Of a stretch of DNA of 64,000 nucleotides, positions 53,672 to 64,000 are shown piece after piece. Position numbers and translations under genes: made by a program. Where the stretch lies: contig JNDT01002218.1 in the NCBI GenBank assembly GCA_000697055.1, positions 84,239 through 148,238 on the forward strand, read 5' to 3'. The notes under the pieces are model-generated. The model saw only the letters and a list, made by a program, of their open reading frames with translations. It searched no databases and had not been told where the DNA came from. Within the stretch, counting starts at the first letter, position 1. Each line of letters starts with the position of its first letter. The DNA is from Saksenaea vasiformis B4078 (Eukaryota; Mucoromycota; Mucoromycetes; Mucorales; Saksenaeaceae).

Positions 53672-54280
53672 TCAGTCCAAATTCGTCATGAATCCCATTT
53701 TGCATAATCTGAGTTGTTCAATATCGGTGATTATCTCCTGCACAGCTTCTCCAAAATTGTAATCATCCTGCCATACAAATGATAGTAGACCGTACCATTT
53801 TTGGATCATATCCGTTTCGACACAACCTGTTGCCTTAGTTCACAACATCCGGTAAAGTCTATCGTTATTGCAGATATCCTCAACAATCTTCTAATGTATA
53901 CATTTTCAAGTATCCATTTATCCCATATCTTGCGCGTTGGTCTGACTTTTAGTCAACTGCGCTTAGGGTGTGGGTCTGCAATGTATCCCCTATCAATGTA
54001 TTCCTCTTACGATGTGTTTCTTGTAGTGTGTACTCTCTCTCTCCTATCAATTTGTTCTATTTTATATTATAGCTCGTGGAAATGTATCTTAATTTGCGTT
54101 GTCCACCCCAAGGTGCTGAGTACTTCTGGTGTTGTCAATGTCACATGCGCCTACAGGGAAACAACGTTCAAATGACAAGGCGGAATGGGAGTCTACCCCT
54201 AATCAATGTCCATTTTGCATAGCCTGAGCTGTTTCATCTTCGGTTAATGATGATAGTCACGGCCAGTAAAAAATCTGTGC
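53672..54280 (-). pseudogene. Decayed minus-strand coding relic, imperfectly duplicated
   Basis: Read on the minus strand, 53672-53809 gives a 45-codon frame with strong protein character: MIQKWYGLLSFVWQDDYNFG then EAVQEIITDIEQLRLCKMGF and a stop. About 530 bp further on the plus strand, near 54205-54245, a diverged copy of the same DNA appears (TCCATTTTGCATA…CTGAG.TGTT). A second pair of matching blocks is near 53938-53960 and 54431-54455 (TCTGACTTT.TAG). The second copy has stops in every frame. This looks like an old tandem duplication of a gene fragment, both copies decayed. Confidence 0.4.
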
Positions 54281-55415
54281 TCTTCCCCCGGACGCCCTTT
54301 TTGTAGGTTCCTTCAAACAATCTTTTTTTCTTCTTTTTCTAGTGAGTAGCACCCTCATTTCTTAATGTTCGATAGTTCTATCCTGTTCTTGTCTATCCTT
54401 TTTCGAACATCCACTTATTTTTGTGTTGATCTGACTTTCTAGCCAATGGCAGTGCATAACCGGTGCCTTCTTTGTCCGCTATCAAGAACACACTGATGCA
54501 TCTTTCAACACTGCGACGTGCCTCGTCTTCCGTACATGATCATCAACTCAGGATGGCATTACCCACTTTTGTAGAATGGTTATCAAAAGACAAAAAAATA
54601 AAGAAACACACTTGCGCATTCCTCAGCTGACAAGGACGGCCATTTCCTACCACGTGAAGCTACGTAGCAACTCGTTGCTATGATCCGAACGGTTGACATG
54701 GCACCGGAATGTCCTCCGTTCCTTTCGTTTTCTTTATCTCGTAACCTTTTTTTCTTGCTTACTACTGAATAAAACAAAAACAAAGCCCGCAATGGTGGAC
54801 AGTGGATGTTACGAGCACAGGCTTCGAGAAACTCCCTTTTTTGGTCATCGTCACCGTGCGCAGCTGCAGCAAGGTTTAGTAGTACGATAAATATTACAAA
54901 CGTAGGGCTCGTTTTCTCTCTTGTTTACAGACTGTGTTACCTTTGAATTTGCAGAAAGGAACGTTCCCGCCATGGATTATCATCCAGACACCTTAAAGTG
55001 TTCGCTCCCACACGAACTCGGAAAAAAGATGTGTGTACACCACGAGATAATATGAGGTTTGGATCATGAGAGATCGGCCCATTTTTAGGATTATTGTATT
55101 CATATTCCTTTTCACACATTACATTTTTTTAAACTTTCATACGGGTAACCAACATTATATCCGTAAATTTTATATATTCTCTCTCTTTCTTTCTTTTCCT
55201 TTCTTCTTCTTTCTTTCCTGTTCTCTTTTTTATTTCTTTCTTCTTCTTCTTCTTCTTCTTCGTCTTTATCTTTTCTTAAAGATACACGCGTAAAAAGTAA
55301 ACAATTTTTTTTTGTGTGTGTGTGTGTTCTTTTTTTTTTTCTTTTTGTGTGAGTTTATTGTTATTGTTATTATTATTTTTGTATTGTTATTGTTATCATT
55401 AGTCGATATTCAGGG
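54281..55415. other. Intergenic region with leader of next gene
   Basis: No supported gene. Ends with T/C runs (about 55178-55275), GT repeats (55313-55327) and TTATTG repeats before the next start. Confidence 0.45.
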
Positions 55416-56552
55416 ATGACACCGACGCTATCCATGACCACGAGTGGGCACATCCGTGATCTACAACACGCTTTAGGTGTGGCGTCATCTGCAGAGCAAA
55501 TGGATGTTTGTAGCGTTTACGAAATCCTTACACCAACTGAACAAAAACAGCTTCAACGTCCGCCGCAAGAACGTCTGAAATTGATCGACTGCGTATCGCA
55601 CGCACGCAACAAATACCTCACTTGTCTTCGCGGATTACACATCCGAGGCCAAGGAGAAGCGCTCGCCTTGCGTCTACGGGAACTTCATACGCTGAGTGAA
55701 CAGTTGGACCATATGGCCCATATACACGCTCAAAAGCACGATACCCTGCAATCGTTGCGTCAGTTACGCAATGAATGGAAACACAGCGCTTCCGACATTG
55801 AACGCATTTTAGTCTCCATCTTGTCCACCACCACCTACCACCAACATTTCCGTCTTATCAAGGCGGACCCCTCCCATCTTACTGCTCTGGGCTTAGGCAT
55901 TCGCTCGTTGAATAAGCGCTACCTTGTTTTTGAGCCTTCGGCTGAGCCTCAACCGATCATCCGGGAGATCCTGAGTGATTTTCGCCAAGTCTTCCAAGAG
56001 AACGCCGCCCAAAACATGGCCCGCATGGAAGAACAGATGGATGACCAGATCGAACGTTTACGTCAAGCCATCCAGACCTTTGCTCACCTTATTTTTGAAA
56101 CCGTCCCCACCAACAACCCACCTGTTGCCAACATGACAACCACACAGCCGCCAACTCCGCCAGCGTTCGGACCAGACGATTCGGACTGGCCCTGTTTAAT
56201 CAAACGTAAATACCCTGCAAAACATTGGTGGACCCTGATACGACGCAGGCTGTTCCGTCCAAGGCAGGATTCGGAACATCCTCATCTTCTTGTGCTGTCC
56301 CTGGCCCGTTTAGCCAATCTGCTAAGGAGGCGAGGCTATGACTATTATGCCAGTGTCCATAGCCGCGCCCAATTCATGTACACCCATCAATCCCTTCTCT
56401 TGGCTCAAGCAACCGAATTGCTCGTAAAATGTCACCATGCATTGCAAATTGAATATGGTTATGCTAGCCTGCAAGAAGCTTTGATGCATCTAGACAGACT
56501 GGATGAAGATGAAGGCACCGCTTCCTCTATGGTCGACAGAATAGATACCTAG
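55416..56552 (+). CDS. Orphan intronless helical protein (378 aa)
   Basis: One continuous frame of 378 residues, notable in a window where most genes are split. The N-terminal 200 residues are rich in predicted helix (LALRLRELHTLSEQLDHMAH, RQVFQENAAQNMARMEEQMD) and probably form coiled coils. A Pro/Thr linker (TTTQPPTPPAFGPDDSDW) separates them from a basic segment (KHWWTLIRRRLFRPRQ) and a second helical part (LLVLSLARLANLLRRRGYDY) ending acidic. No signal peptide or membrane helix is clear. No family is recognised. Codon composition differs from chance, with selected-looking third positions, so it is very likely real. Confidence 0.75.
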   Translation: MTPTLSMTTSGHIRDLQHALGVASSAEQMDVCSVYEILTPTEQKQLQRPPQERLKLIDCVSHARNKYLTCLRGLHIRGQGEALALRLRELHTLSEQLDHMAHIHAQKHDTLQSLRQLRNEWKHSASDIERILVSILSTTTYHQHFRLIKADPSHLTALGLGIRSLNKRYLVFEPSAEPQPIIREILSDFRQVFQENAAQNMARMEEQMDDQIERLRQAIQTFAHLIFETVPTNNPPVANMTTTQPPTPPAFGPDDSDWPCLIKRKYPAKHWWTLIRRRLFRPRQDSEHPHLLVLSLARLANLLRRRGYDYYASVHSRAQFMYTHQSLLLAQATELLVKCHHALQIEYGYASLQEALMHLDRLDEDEGTASSMVDRIDT

Positions 56553-59515
56553 CTCCAACACAAAAAAAAAAAATTAGTGGCATTGTACATAACTTAGTAT
56601 ACCCTCTCTCTCTCTCTCTCTTTCCTTCCCCCTTTTTTTTCACTTCCCCTTTATAGAAATGAAATCTATTGTTGTTGTTTTCTTTTTTCTATCATTCAAA
56701 GGAAAAAGAAACCCTTCCTTTCGTTTCCTTTTATGATCCAATCCACAACTTTCCTCTCCTTCTACGCTTCTATTCGTGCGCGAATAAGCAGAAGAAAATG
56801 ACGAACCCCACCGTAGCGCGTTTTGGGACATAAACAGAAAGGAAGATAATGGTTCTGTTTTTGACCTAAAAGAGAAAAGAAAAAAAAACATGATTTGTCT
56901 TTTCCAGAAACAGATCGATCAGTCTCTTTCTATGCCCCTTCCTAATCCCCCCATCTTACGATTTTTTATGCCCTTTTTTATTTTCATTCTTCTATGATAG
57001 GCACCCCCTTTCTTTTTTTTTATATATATCTTTCTTTATCCAGCCGCTCCTTTGACATGAACTTACTATAAAAAATAATGCGATTTCCTATTCTTGCATG
57101 ACACGTAGACTTGAGCATCATTTTTCACGGGATGGTAAACAGACTCGGTTGTCGATCCCGTCACCATTGACATTGTGGATCACAAACCTAGAGACGGGAT
57201 GTTCTCCGGAGCACGTTTTATCCACAGATCCCCAGATCCCTGTGTTCAGTGTTCGTGAGAACTGCCTAGCAAACCGACAGCTGGCCTCATGTAAACACAC
57301 GCAACATGACCATAAACTAGCGAGAGAAAAATAATGGTACTCTATTTCCCTCCTTAAATCTTCGGGGTCTTGCATTGGTATCAAAGAGTACTACTCTTGA
57401 TCCGTCTCTCCCCCGCGAATAACATGAAAAAAAAATTCTGCAGTTATCCCCTCCCGTGTTTTACTTCGGCCGATTTGCTCCTCTTCCCCTTCCTCCTCCT
57501 CCTGCTCCTCCTCCTCCTCCCTGTTTTGGTCTAGTGGAAAAAGCCTCTCGAATAAAAATAAATCAGACCGGCCGAACCTAAAAAGAAGCAGCAGCAGCGC
57601 CATTCGTTTCACAAAGAAAAAAGGAAAACGAAATGCGGGCTTGCACATGGCGTTTGCTTTTTTACCTTTTCCTTGTGGCCTTCCGAAAAGATTAGCTGAG
57701 CAATAAAAAAAAACTAGTCAGTAACTGCTGAACATCATTTCATTGTCTGTTATTTTTGGATGCTGGACCCGTGACGCTGTCGCGCCAGGCACTAAGCAGC
57801 CAATCAGGGGGTTAAGCTCGACTTGAGCATGGGGGGTCCTTTGGCACTTGGTTCTTTGCTCATCTGATTTATCTCGGAAGAAATCCGATGGAAATAGTCA
57901 GAATAAGTATCGTTCCTAGCTGTATTCTTCTAAAGGATGATAAAACAAAGAAAAAAAAAGCCAAGGACCACTTTCATTTTCGAGCATGTTTTTCTTTTTT
58001 GTCATTTTTCTGTTTTCCATTTATAGACTGCCTCCATCAGGTACGCAGTACACAATCAAAGAGGTGCACTGGCCCGCTGTTCGTTGGGGGGAGGGGGAAA
58101 TGTGCCCTTCGTAATGGTAAATATTACCGAATGTTTCCTATTTAGAAATGATTTAAGTCTCCTAGCACCGGCATAGATCAGGCGATGTCAATGGTTTCTT
58201 TTTTTTTTTTTTTTTGCAAGGCCCTAGGAATGAATGATCTTGTTGCGATAGCTACTAATGCATGGTAAAGTGTCTAGACCGGTTAATCAATCTACTTCCT
58301 CCTCGCGTTTGCCCGCATTTTTTCAAAAAGAAAGATCCTCCTATCCTTTCCTGATATAACATTCTACGCTGGTTGCAGGGGGTCTAATTACGTGCATTAC
58401 TTTTTTGTATTCGGACAGATAAGCACAGGCAACGGCGAGCTTTTGGCTAAAACCCGCAGTGACACACACGCAGTTCACCCGCCCATTTCCTAATTTGCCA
58501 TTCTCCTATGTATACGTTTTATCAAATCGTTAACAGACAACGAATCCTGCTACTAACGGATCAAGTTGCAATGGATTCCACACTATACACCACGGCCACA
58601 TGGATTAGATGTGGGGAAATTGCTGTTGTTCGTAGCACTTGACAATTCCCCCCTCATTAAGAAAAAAAAAACCACATGTGACAAAGATCGGCCCTACGCC
58701 GCGCAAGATCTTCAAGGCGGAACTGGGTTTATCCGAGTCTCAACAGCTCATGATTCAAAATAAAGAGAGGATTTGCGAAATGATATTTCCTTATCATGCA
58801 AAGTAGAAGAAGACCCAGTCTTCTCAAGTCAATAAAGATTGATGTGGTCCAGCGCTCTCCAACATGTTTCAACAAAAGGTCCCGGCCTTTCTCTAGGAAT
58901 AGTAGTGGGTGGTAAGGTGCTAAGCATTCAATTATCCGATCAGTCCCACCCTCGCCACACTTTGCACAACCTCGTCCAAAATAGGTGGCGGCTGTTGTGC
59001 TCCGAAATGTTTCCATGGCTTGTGTGCTGCCAAACGGAGAAAGGTTTCTCAAGAAGCACGAACAAGATGGTTCATATTAACATATTTTTTTTGTCCAATA
59101 CCCATGACCTCTAAACAGTATTCGCACTAAATCATGCCCAAGTCGACGTCGTGAAATGAAATGCCAAGCCAGAGTTTTAGTTCTCGCCGATTGTGGGGGG
59201 CGAAGGGCCTCGGGCAAGCCTTCTATTTAGACTCAAGATGATTTAATTTTTCTCAAAAACTATCTGCAAACAGCTGACTGTAAGATGTTCGTCTTTTTTA
59301 ATGGCATTAAGGCCACTACGGGAAATCGGCTCCTGATCGACCACTTGTCCATAGTGAATGAGAGGAATAGCAGCGTCCTTTGCATCAGGAAGCACCATTC
59401 AATTGGATTTCTCAATTCATATTTTACCCGAGTCACGTGGGAAAAAAGGACCGGTCGCCCCGCACGTACTATGTGGATGTGCGTCGCCACCGAAATTTTA
59501 CCTCTTCGTTAAACC
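56553..59515. other. Long intergenic region (about 3 kb)
   Basis: No convincing gene on either strand. Contains CT repeats (56602-56624), a CCT triplet run (about 57492-57522), poly-A/poly-T runs (57949-57960, 58198-58216) and G/A-rich patches. Frames of 60-100 codons do not resemble proteins. Confidence 0.5.
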
Positions 59516-60042
59516 ATGTCGCAGGCTTCCGGCTCCATTGCAAACAGAATTGTTCAAAAGATCGCTTCGAAGGAGTTCCGAGGCTATTTGATGAGGTACG
59601 TGAAAGAAATGCTCGTCTGCGGTTTTGTGCTTACCCTAGTTTTCCCATTGATAGCACCGTATGTGTTTTTTGGTTCATTTGACTACCTAGCATGCGAAGA
59701 CACGCGTCTAATGATCTGTTCATTTGTTAGCATTTCTGGGGCCCTGTTGCTAACTGGGGTATTCCCCTTGCGGCTATTGCGGACCTGAAGAAGGATCCGG
59801 AGTATATCTCTGGCAACATGACTCTCGGTAAACTATCTATGGGGGATGCTCGTTTGTTATTCTTTTTAACTGACATATGGGCCGGTTTGTTGTTGTCTGC
59901 AGCTTTGTGCGTCTACTCTGGTCTGTTCATGCGATTTGCCTTGGCTGTGCAGCCCAAGAACTATCTGTTGTTTGCCTGTCATGCCACCAACGAAGTTGCC
60001 CAACTGACACAAGGCTTCCGTTATCTGCAATATAAGACGTAA
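59516..60042 (+). CDS. MPC1: Mitochondrial pyruvate carrier subunit 1 (MPC1)
   Basis: Four exons: 59516-59595, 59655-59658 (4 nt), 59731-59827 and 59903-60042, giving 106 residues. The protein starts [20 protein letters not shown] and then carries the family block [20 protein letters not shown], followed by [20 protein letters not shown] and [20 protein letters not shown]. The Ser-Thr of STHFWG can only be made by the 4-nt exon CACC, which has a TAG acceptor and a GTATGT donor; joining exon 1 directly to exon 3 shifts the frame. MPC1 pairs with MPC2/3 to import pyruvate across the inner membrane. The partner gene is not in the window. Confidence 0.94.
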
Positions 60043-60633
60043 GTCCATCCTCCTCCTCCTCCTTCTTCTTTCCGCTGTGCAACAATCTCATCGATTCCAA
60101 ATCTAGATCGGAGGAAAAAAAGGTTGAAACAACAAGTGCCTAGACTCTTTCTCTGTTTTTCCTTTTTTTTTTCTCTTTGTTTACTGAAATAGATGATAAT
60201 AAAACCAAAGATGGATAGGTCATAGAGCAAGTGAAAAAAAGGAAGGATGTGCAGCATACAAGTCTTTCTGTGGGATAGTTGTAGCCATCTAAACAATCCC
60301 AGGAGGGAAGGCTGGAAAGGAACCTCGACCATGCATAACATAAACATCAGACAGAAACACATATCTGTGCATCTCCAGTTTTTGGGAATGAAACTTTAAA
60401 CAAATAGGCGGTAGAAAAAAGATCGTCTGATAGGGATAACCGACATCGCCGTGCATCGCAGTAAGCATGTCAAAACATTCTGAATCGATGCAAAAAAGAA
60501 CCGGATAATAAAAACATGGAAGAATAATAATAATATTGCTAAAAGTACAATTTTTGGCGATAAGTGTTGCTACATCAAAGATGATTGGAAAGTATTTACA
60601 AAGAGGTAGGGAGACTAAATAATAAAAAGAAAT
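60043..60633. other. Convergent 3' region between MPC1 and permease
   Basis: Contains CCT repeats after the MPC1 stop and 3' UTR sequence of both genes. No gene seen. Confidence 0.5.
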
Positions 60634-62382
60634 CTAGGCAACAATGCTGAAGAACTTGTTGATACAACGGCGCCACAAAGGTAACTTGGACCCATCGGCT
60701 GCCTTGCCATCTTCACGGGTATCTATGACACGTTCTTTGTATGTTCCAGTCTCAAAGTCCATGTCAACAGCCTTGACATAGGATGGACGACGGAAGAGCT
60801 TGTGACCGACGAAGAGAAGAACAGCAAAGATCAAACCAATGTAGGCTGCGACGACACTCTTTCCATCGATGGGTGCGATAAACTTTTGATAACCTTGGCC
60901 AAAGACGATGATTGTACCGACCACGATGACAAAGATGTCACAGATGGGGAAAAAGGGAGCGACATAGGGAAGTGCGCTGAGCGATCTTCCTTGGGCGAGA
61001 TAACCCATACGGAATCGGACGTGTGTGATAGAGATAATCACCCAGGTGAGCAGACCGGCAACGGAAGTCAGGTTGGTCAACCAATTGAACACGACACCAG
61101 AACCGAAGAGACTGGTCAAGAAGGCGAGACAGCCAATAAGACAACTGGCAAGGACAGCCCAGATGGGGATACCCCAACGGTTGGTACGTTTGAAGAAGCG
61201 CGGCGCATAGCCATCTTCAGCCAGGGCCAGCATGGTACGACTGGAGGAGTAGACACCCGAGTTACCAGCAGAGATCATGGTAATCAGGATAACGGCGTTC
61301 ATCAGATCGGCGGCCCAGCTAGCACCAGCCTTGGCAAAGACCAATGTAAATGGACTGACGGCAATATCACTGGAACCCTGAAGAAGACTGGGATCTGTGT
61401 AGGGAATCACCAGACCAATCACTAGGATGGAGAGAACGTAGAAGAGCACGATACGGACAAACACTTGCTTCACTGCCGAAGGGACCGTTTTGTGGGGATT
61501 AGCACTTTCACCTGCAGCGATACCGACAATCTCGACACCGTTGAACGAAAACGCAGCTGTCAGGAACACGTTGAAAACACCAAGAAAACCATTGGGGAAG
61601 GAGCCGCCAGGCAGATGGAAGTTGCTTGTGCCGATGTTGACCCCGCCAGCAGCGCCTGTATCGACACAGAGTCCCACGATAATAAAGATGACAACGATAA
61701 GCACCTTGAGAAAAGCAAACCAATACCTAAAATAAAGTTTAGTCTTTCTTCTTTGTCGGTAAACACAGGCTTGCTGTCCTCTACACTTACTCAATTTCGC
61801 CATAACCCTTGACAGAAAAGACGTTGATGGTGACAAGAATGACAAGACATATAATACTCCAGACAACGCTGTTGACAGAGGTAATCCAGAATTCCATAAT
61901 CAGGGCGACACCGGTTAATTCGACTGCGACGCCTACGGCCCAGTTGGCCCAGTAGAGCCAGCCAACGCAAAAACCAAGAGAGGGATCGGCAAAGCGTGTG
62001 GCAAAATGAGCAAAACTACCTGCTACGGGAATATAGGCTGCCATTTCACCAAGACTCATCATGACACAAAAGACAAGGAGACCAATAAGCATGTATGCCA
62101 CCAGGGCACCGCCAGGGCCACCTTGAGAGATTGCTTTTCCAGACGCCATGAAAAGACCCGTTCCTGAAAAAGAAATAAACATGTCAGGATTGTTCCATGA
62201 TTCTCTTCCTTTAGTGAATCATTACCGATGGTGCCACCCAAAGCAATCATTTGGATATGTCGAGCTTTCAGACCTCTCCGTAATCCCTGGCCGTGCACTA
62301 CAGAAGCGGTATCTGTGTCGACGCTACCATCTGCATGGTCGATATGTGCTGCGTCAGGTATTTTGATTTTCTCGTCGTCCAT
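60634..62382 (-). CDS. Fungal amino-acid permease (YAT family, APC superfamily)
   Basis: Three minus-strand exons: 62226-62382, 61791-62163 and 60634-61726, giving 540 residues. The cytosolic N-terminus (MDDEKIKIPDAAHIDHADGS) leads to GLKARHIQMIALGGTIGTGL, the canonical start of membrane helix 1. Further landmarks: MSLGEMAAYIPVAGSFAHFA, FLTAAFSFNGVEIVGIAAGE (helix 6 with substrate-site Gly/Glu), NPHKTVPSAVKQVFVRIVLF, SRTMLALAEDGYAPRFF and WGIPIWAV. Around twelve membrane segments are expected. The family imports amino acids with protons at the plasma membrane; substrate range cannot be told. A (GAA)/(GGA) purine run (62399-62440) lies in its 5' leader. Confidence 0.94.
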
Positions 62383-63446
62383 GTAATGTGTTTAGCTGAA
62401 AGAAGAAGAACTAGAAGAAGAAGAAGGAGGAGGAGGAGGACCCTTGTGTGGTTTTATAAAGAGAAGGAGATATAAAAAAAAGAAAAAAAGAAGGTTTAAG
62501 ATGCTTTTATATAGTTTCTTTTTCTGATCTAGCTCCCACCTTTTACCGTTATTTCGGATTTTATCTACCGCTCCCTGTTCTAACAGCCGATTTAGTCAAC
62601 TTAATCTGTATTTGTTGTCTACTGCGCTCACAGCTTATTTTTCTTGTCTTTGTGGTGTGCTTTTTTAGTGAGTGTGGAACATCATGCCGATGGTGTCAGC
62701 AAGAAGGGTTTTGATTGGAAGACAGAAGGTCTCACCGATGGCGCAATCGCATCCATTTCGATGATGATCTTGGTTTTGAGTCGGCGCGAAACCTTGCTCG
62801 ATCAAAAAAAGGAAATTTTATGGCCATCTTTTTGTTCATATGATCTCCAAATAAAAAGGAGTAGGAAGCGGGAAAAGGGACCCCGCGCTTAGGCCGTGTC
62901 GTCGCAAGTACTAAAAATGGATACCGAAGCATTGAGGAAGCACTAAACACGGTACCAGGGAAAAGAAGAAAAAATAGGGTCATGTTTTAACTTGTCTCGG
63001 GTTTGTCATAACACTAGGATTGGAATGAATCTTTTGGAAAAAAGAAGAATTGTTGGAACTCCGGACCAATGTCATGGCACGATTCCATGGAATCCTCACT
63101 TGGCATCGTGCCACCACGAAAAAAAAAAAAAGAAAGCTTACTGCGCGGGGGAAGGTCCCTCTTGGTGGCTATTGATCAGGTTGTTGGCAACGAGTTAATT
63201 TGAATCAAATGGCCTGTCTTTTTCTTCCTGTAGGTGTATCTTTCTAAATACGATAATTATTCCCTTTCTGTTTATTATACTGGCTTTCTATCTGCCACCA
63301 AAGTGGGGAAATGCAAAAGAGAAGATAGAACAGAGCTATTGTAAAGGATCCATCATTCTCTTTTTGCAGGCTGCAAGTGTAAGATCAGAAGGTACGTGGC
63401 ACATGTTCATGTTTTCACTTGACATAGGCATGAGACTCAACAACCT
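62383..63446. other. Intergenic region upstream of the permease
   Basis: Permease leader and promoter on the minus strand, then sequence with no convincing gene. Poly-A run at 63119-63132. Confidence 0.45.
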
Positions 63447-63951
63447 AGAGAAAGAAGGCGCTTGGACCAGATGCTATTGACGTGCTACAGTCTTCCTTTG
63501 TTTTGCTACCGTGTAACAGAATCTTGTATTCAAACAACACTTGGAAAGTTAGGCAGATAATCGATCATATTAATCGGCGTGCTAGATCTACGTTACAAAA
63601 AGGAATAGTCATTTCTACAAAGTTTCCCGAAAAGCAGATTGATCGTAGCAATCATCGTCCGAGGAGATCGATCGAGGACTTTTTACCAGACGCGTACGTC
63701 CTCCTACTGCACCGCCCAAACAAGCAATTGACAAACTAATTTCTCCACGCGTCGCGAGGAGGTTACCTATTGACTTGGCGCTTTCCAAAACGCGTCAAAC
63801 GAAAGAATGCTGCGACCAGATCAGAATATTGGGTAAGTTTCATCTTATTTGAGATGGTGTTCTACCACTTACGAAGCCTCTGCTCTACCAAGATCTTATG
63901 TTTCACAAGACTGAGATCACTCGCAAATTAGGGAATCTTATCAAACGATAA
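63447..63951 (+). CDS. Possible 3' part of a spliced gene, function unknown
   Basis: After an AG at 63446 an open frame reads LGPDAIDVLQSSFVLLPCNR then NNTWKVRQIIDHINRRARST and STKFPEKQIDRSNHRPRRSI, ending at 63739. A further stretch after a GTAAGT donor near 63834 could add DLMFHKTEITRKLGNLIKR before a TAA at about 63951, but its frame does not join the first without an extra splice. Composition is protein-like. The model is incomplete and the gene may be decayed. Confidence 0.3.
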
Positions 63952-64000
63952 GCGGAGCCCTGAAAAATATCTGGTTGGTCGATGAGATTACCTATTGTCC

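Noticed and set aside
60802..61425. Plus-strand open frame of 207 codons
   Set aside because: Antisense shadow of the amino-acid permease; Thr/Asp-rich composition reflects reverse-complemented hydrophobic codons.

Overview
The window is nuclear DNA of a filamentous fungus. It has dense, small spliceosomal introns (mostly 45-100 nt, GT-AG), pyrimidine-rich leaders, many poly-T and poly-purine tracts, short intergenic gaps and standard eukaryotic housekeeping genes. An attractin-like kelch/CUB/EGF receptor, a TMEM135-like membrane protein, a KDM3-like JmjC protein and single-domain WWE-like proteins point to Mucoromycota, probably Mucorales. That placement is inference from gene content; no rRNA or other marker was seen.

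Layout, left to right. 0-9.2 kb: the 3' end of an unknown gene, MAF1 (RNA polymerase III repressor), a two-finger C2H2 factor with a poly-Q tract, CAF16 (ABC ATPase of the CCR4-NOT network), a TMEM135-like membrane protein and a single-finger C2H2 regulator. 9.5-19 kb: the attractin-like receptor, a small WWE-like protein, the Golgi SNARE BOS1 and an NPC2-type ML-domain lipid-binding protein. 19-28 kb: LTO1 and the mitochondrial phosphate carrier (both minus), RPL19, and a large GRAM/TBC/EF-hand Rab GTPase-activating protein. 28-29.3 kb: a graveyard with a decayed gene fragment and a decayed Tc1/mariner-type transposase. 29.7-39.8 kb: a GNAT acetyltransferase, CDC16/APC6, TAM41, MPP6, ATP4 and a lysine-rich SMAP-domain protein (minus). 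40.8-49.9 kb: a KDM3-like JmjC protein that has lost all three iron ligands, SQT1/AAMP (minus), an 83-residue orphan, a casein kinase 1 and a second small WWE-like protein (minus). 52-62.4 kb: two orphan genes separated by a decayed imperfect duplication, MPC1 and an amino-acid permease (minus). The last 1.6 kb holds at most fragments of a further gene.

Several genes serve mitochondria (MIR1, TAM41, ATP4, MPC1) and several serve ribosome production or its control (MAF1, RPL19, LTO1, SQT1, MPP6), but they are not operon-like. They sit in ordinary divergent, tandem and tightly convergent arrangements. The most unusual features are very small exons (2, 4, 5, 16 and 19 nt), each supported because protein-family alignment and reading frame both need it; a 30-nt intron and a GC-AG intron; the apparently dead demethylase; and the pair of tiny WWE-like proteins.
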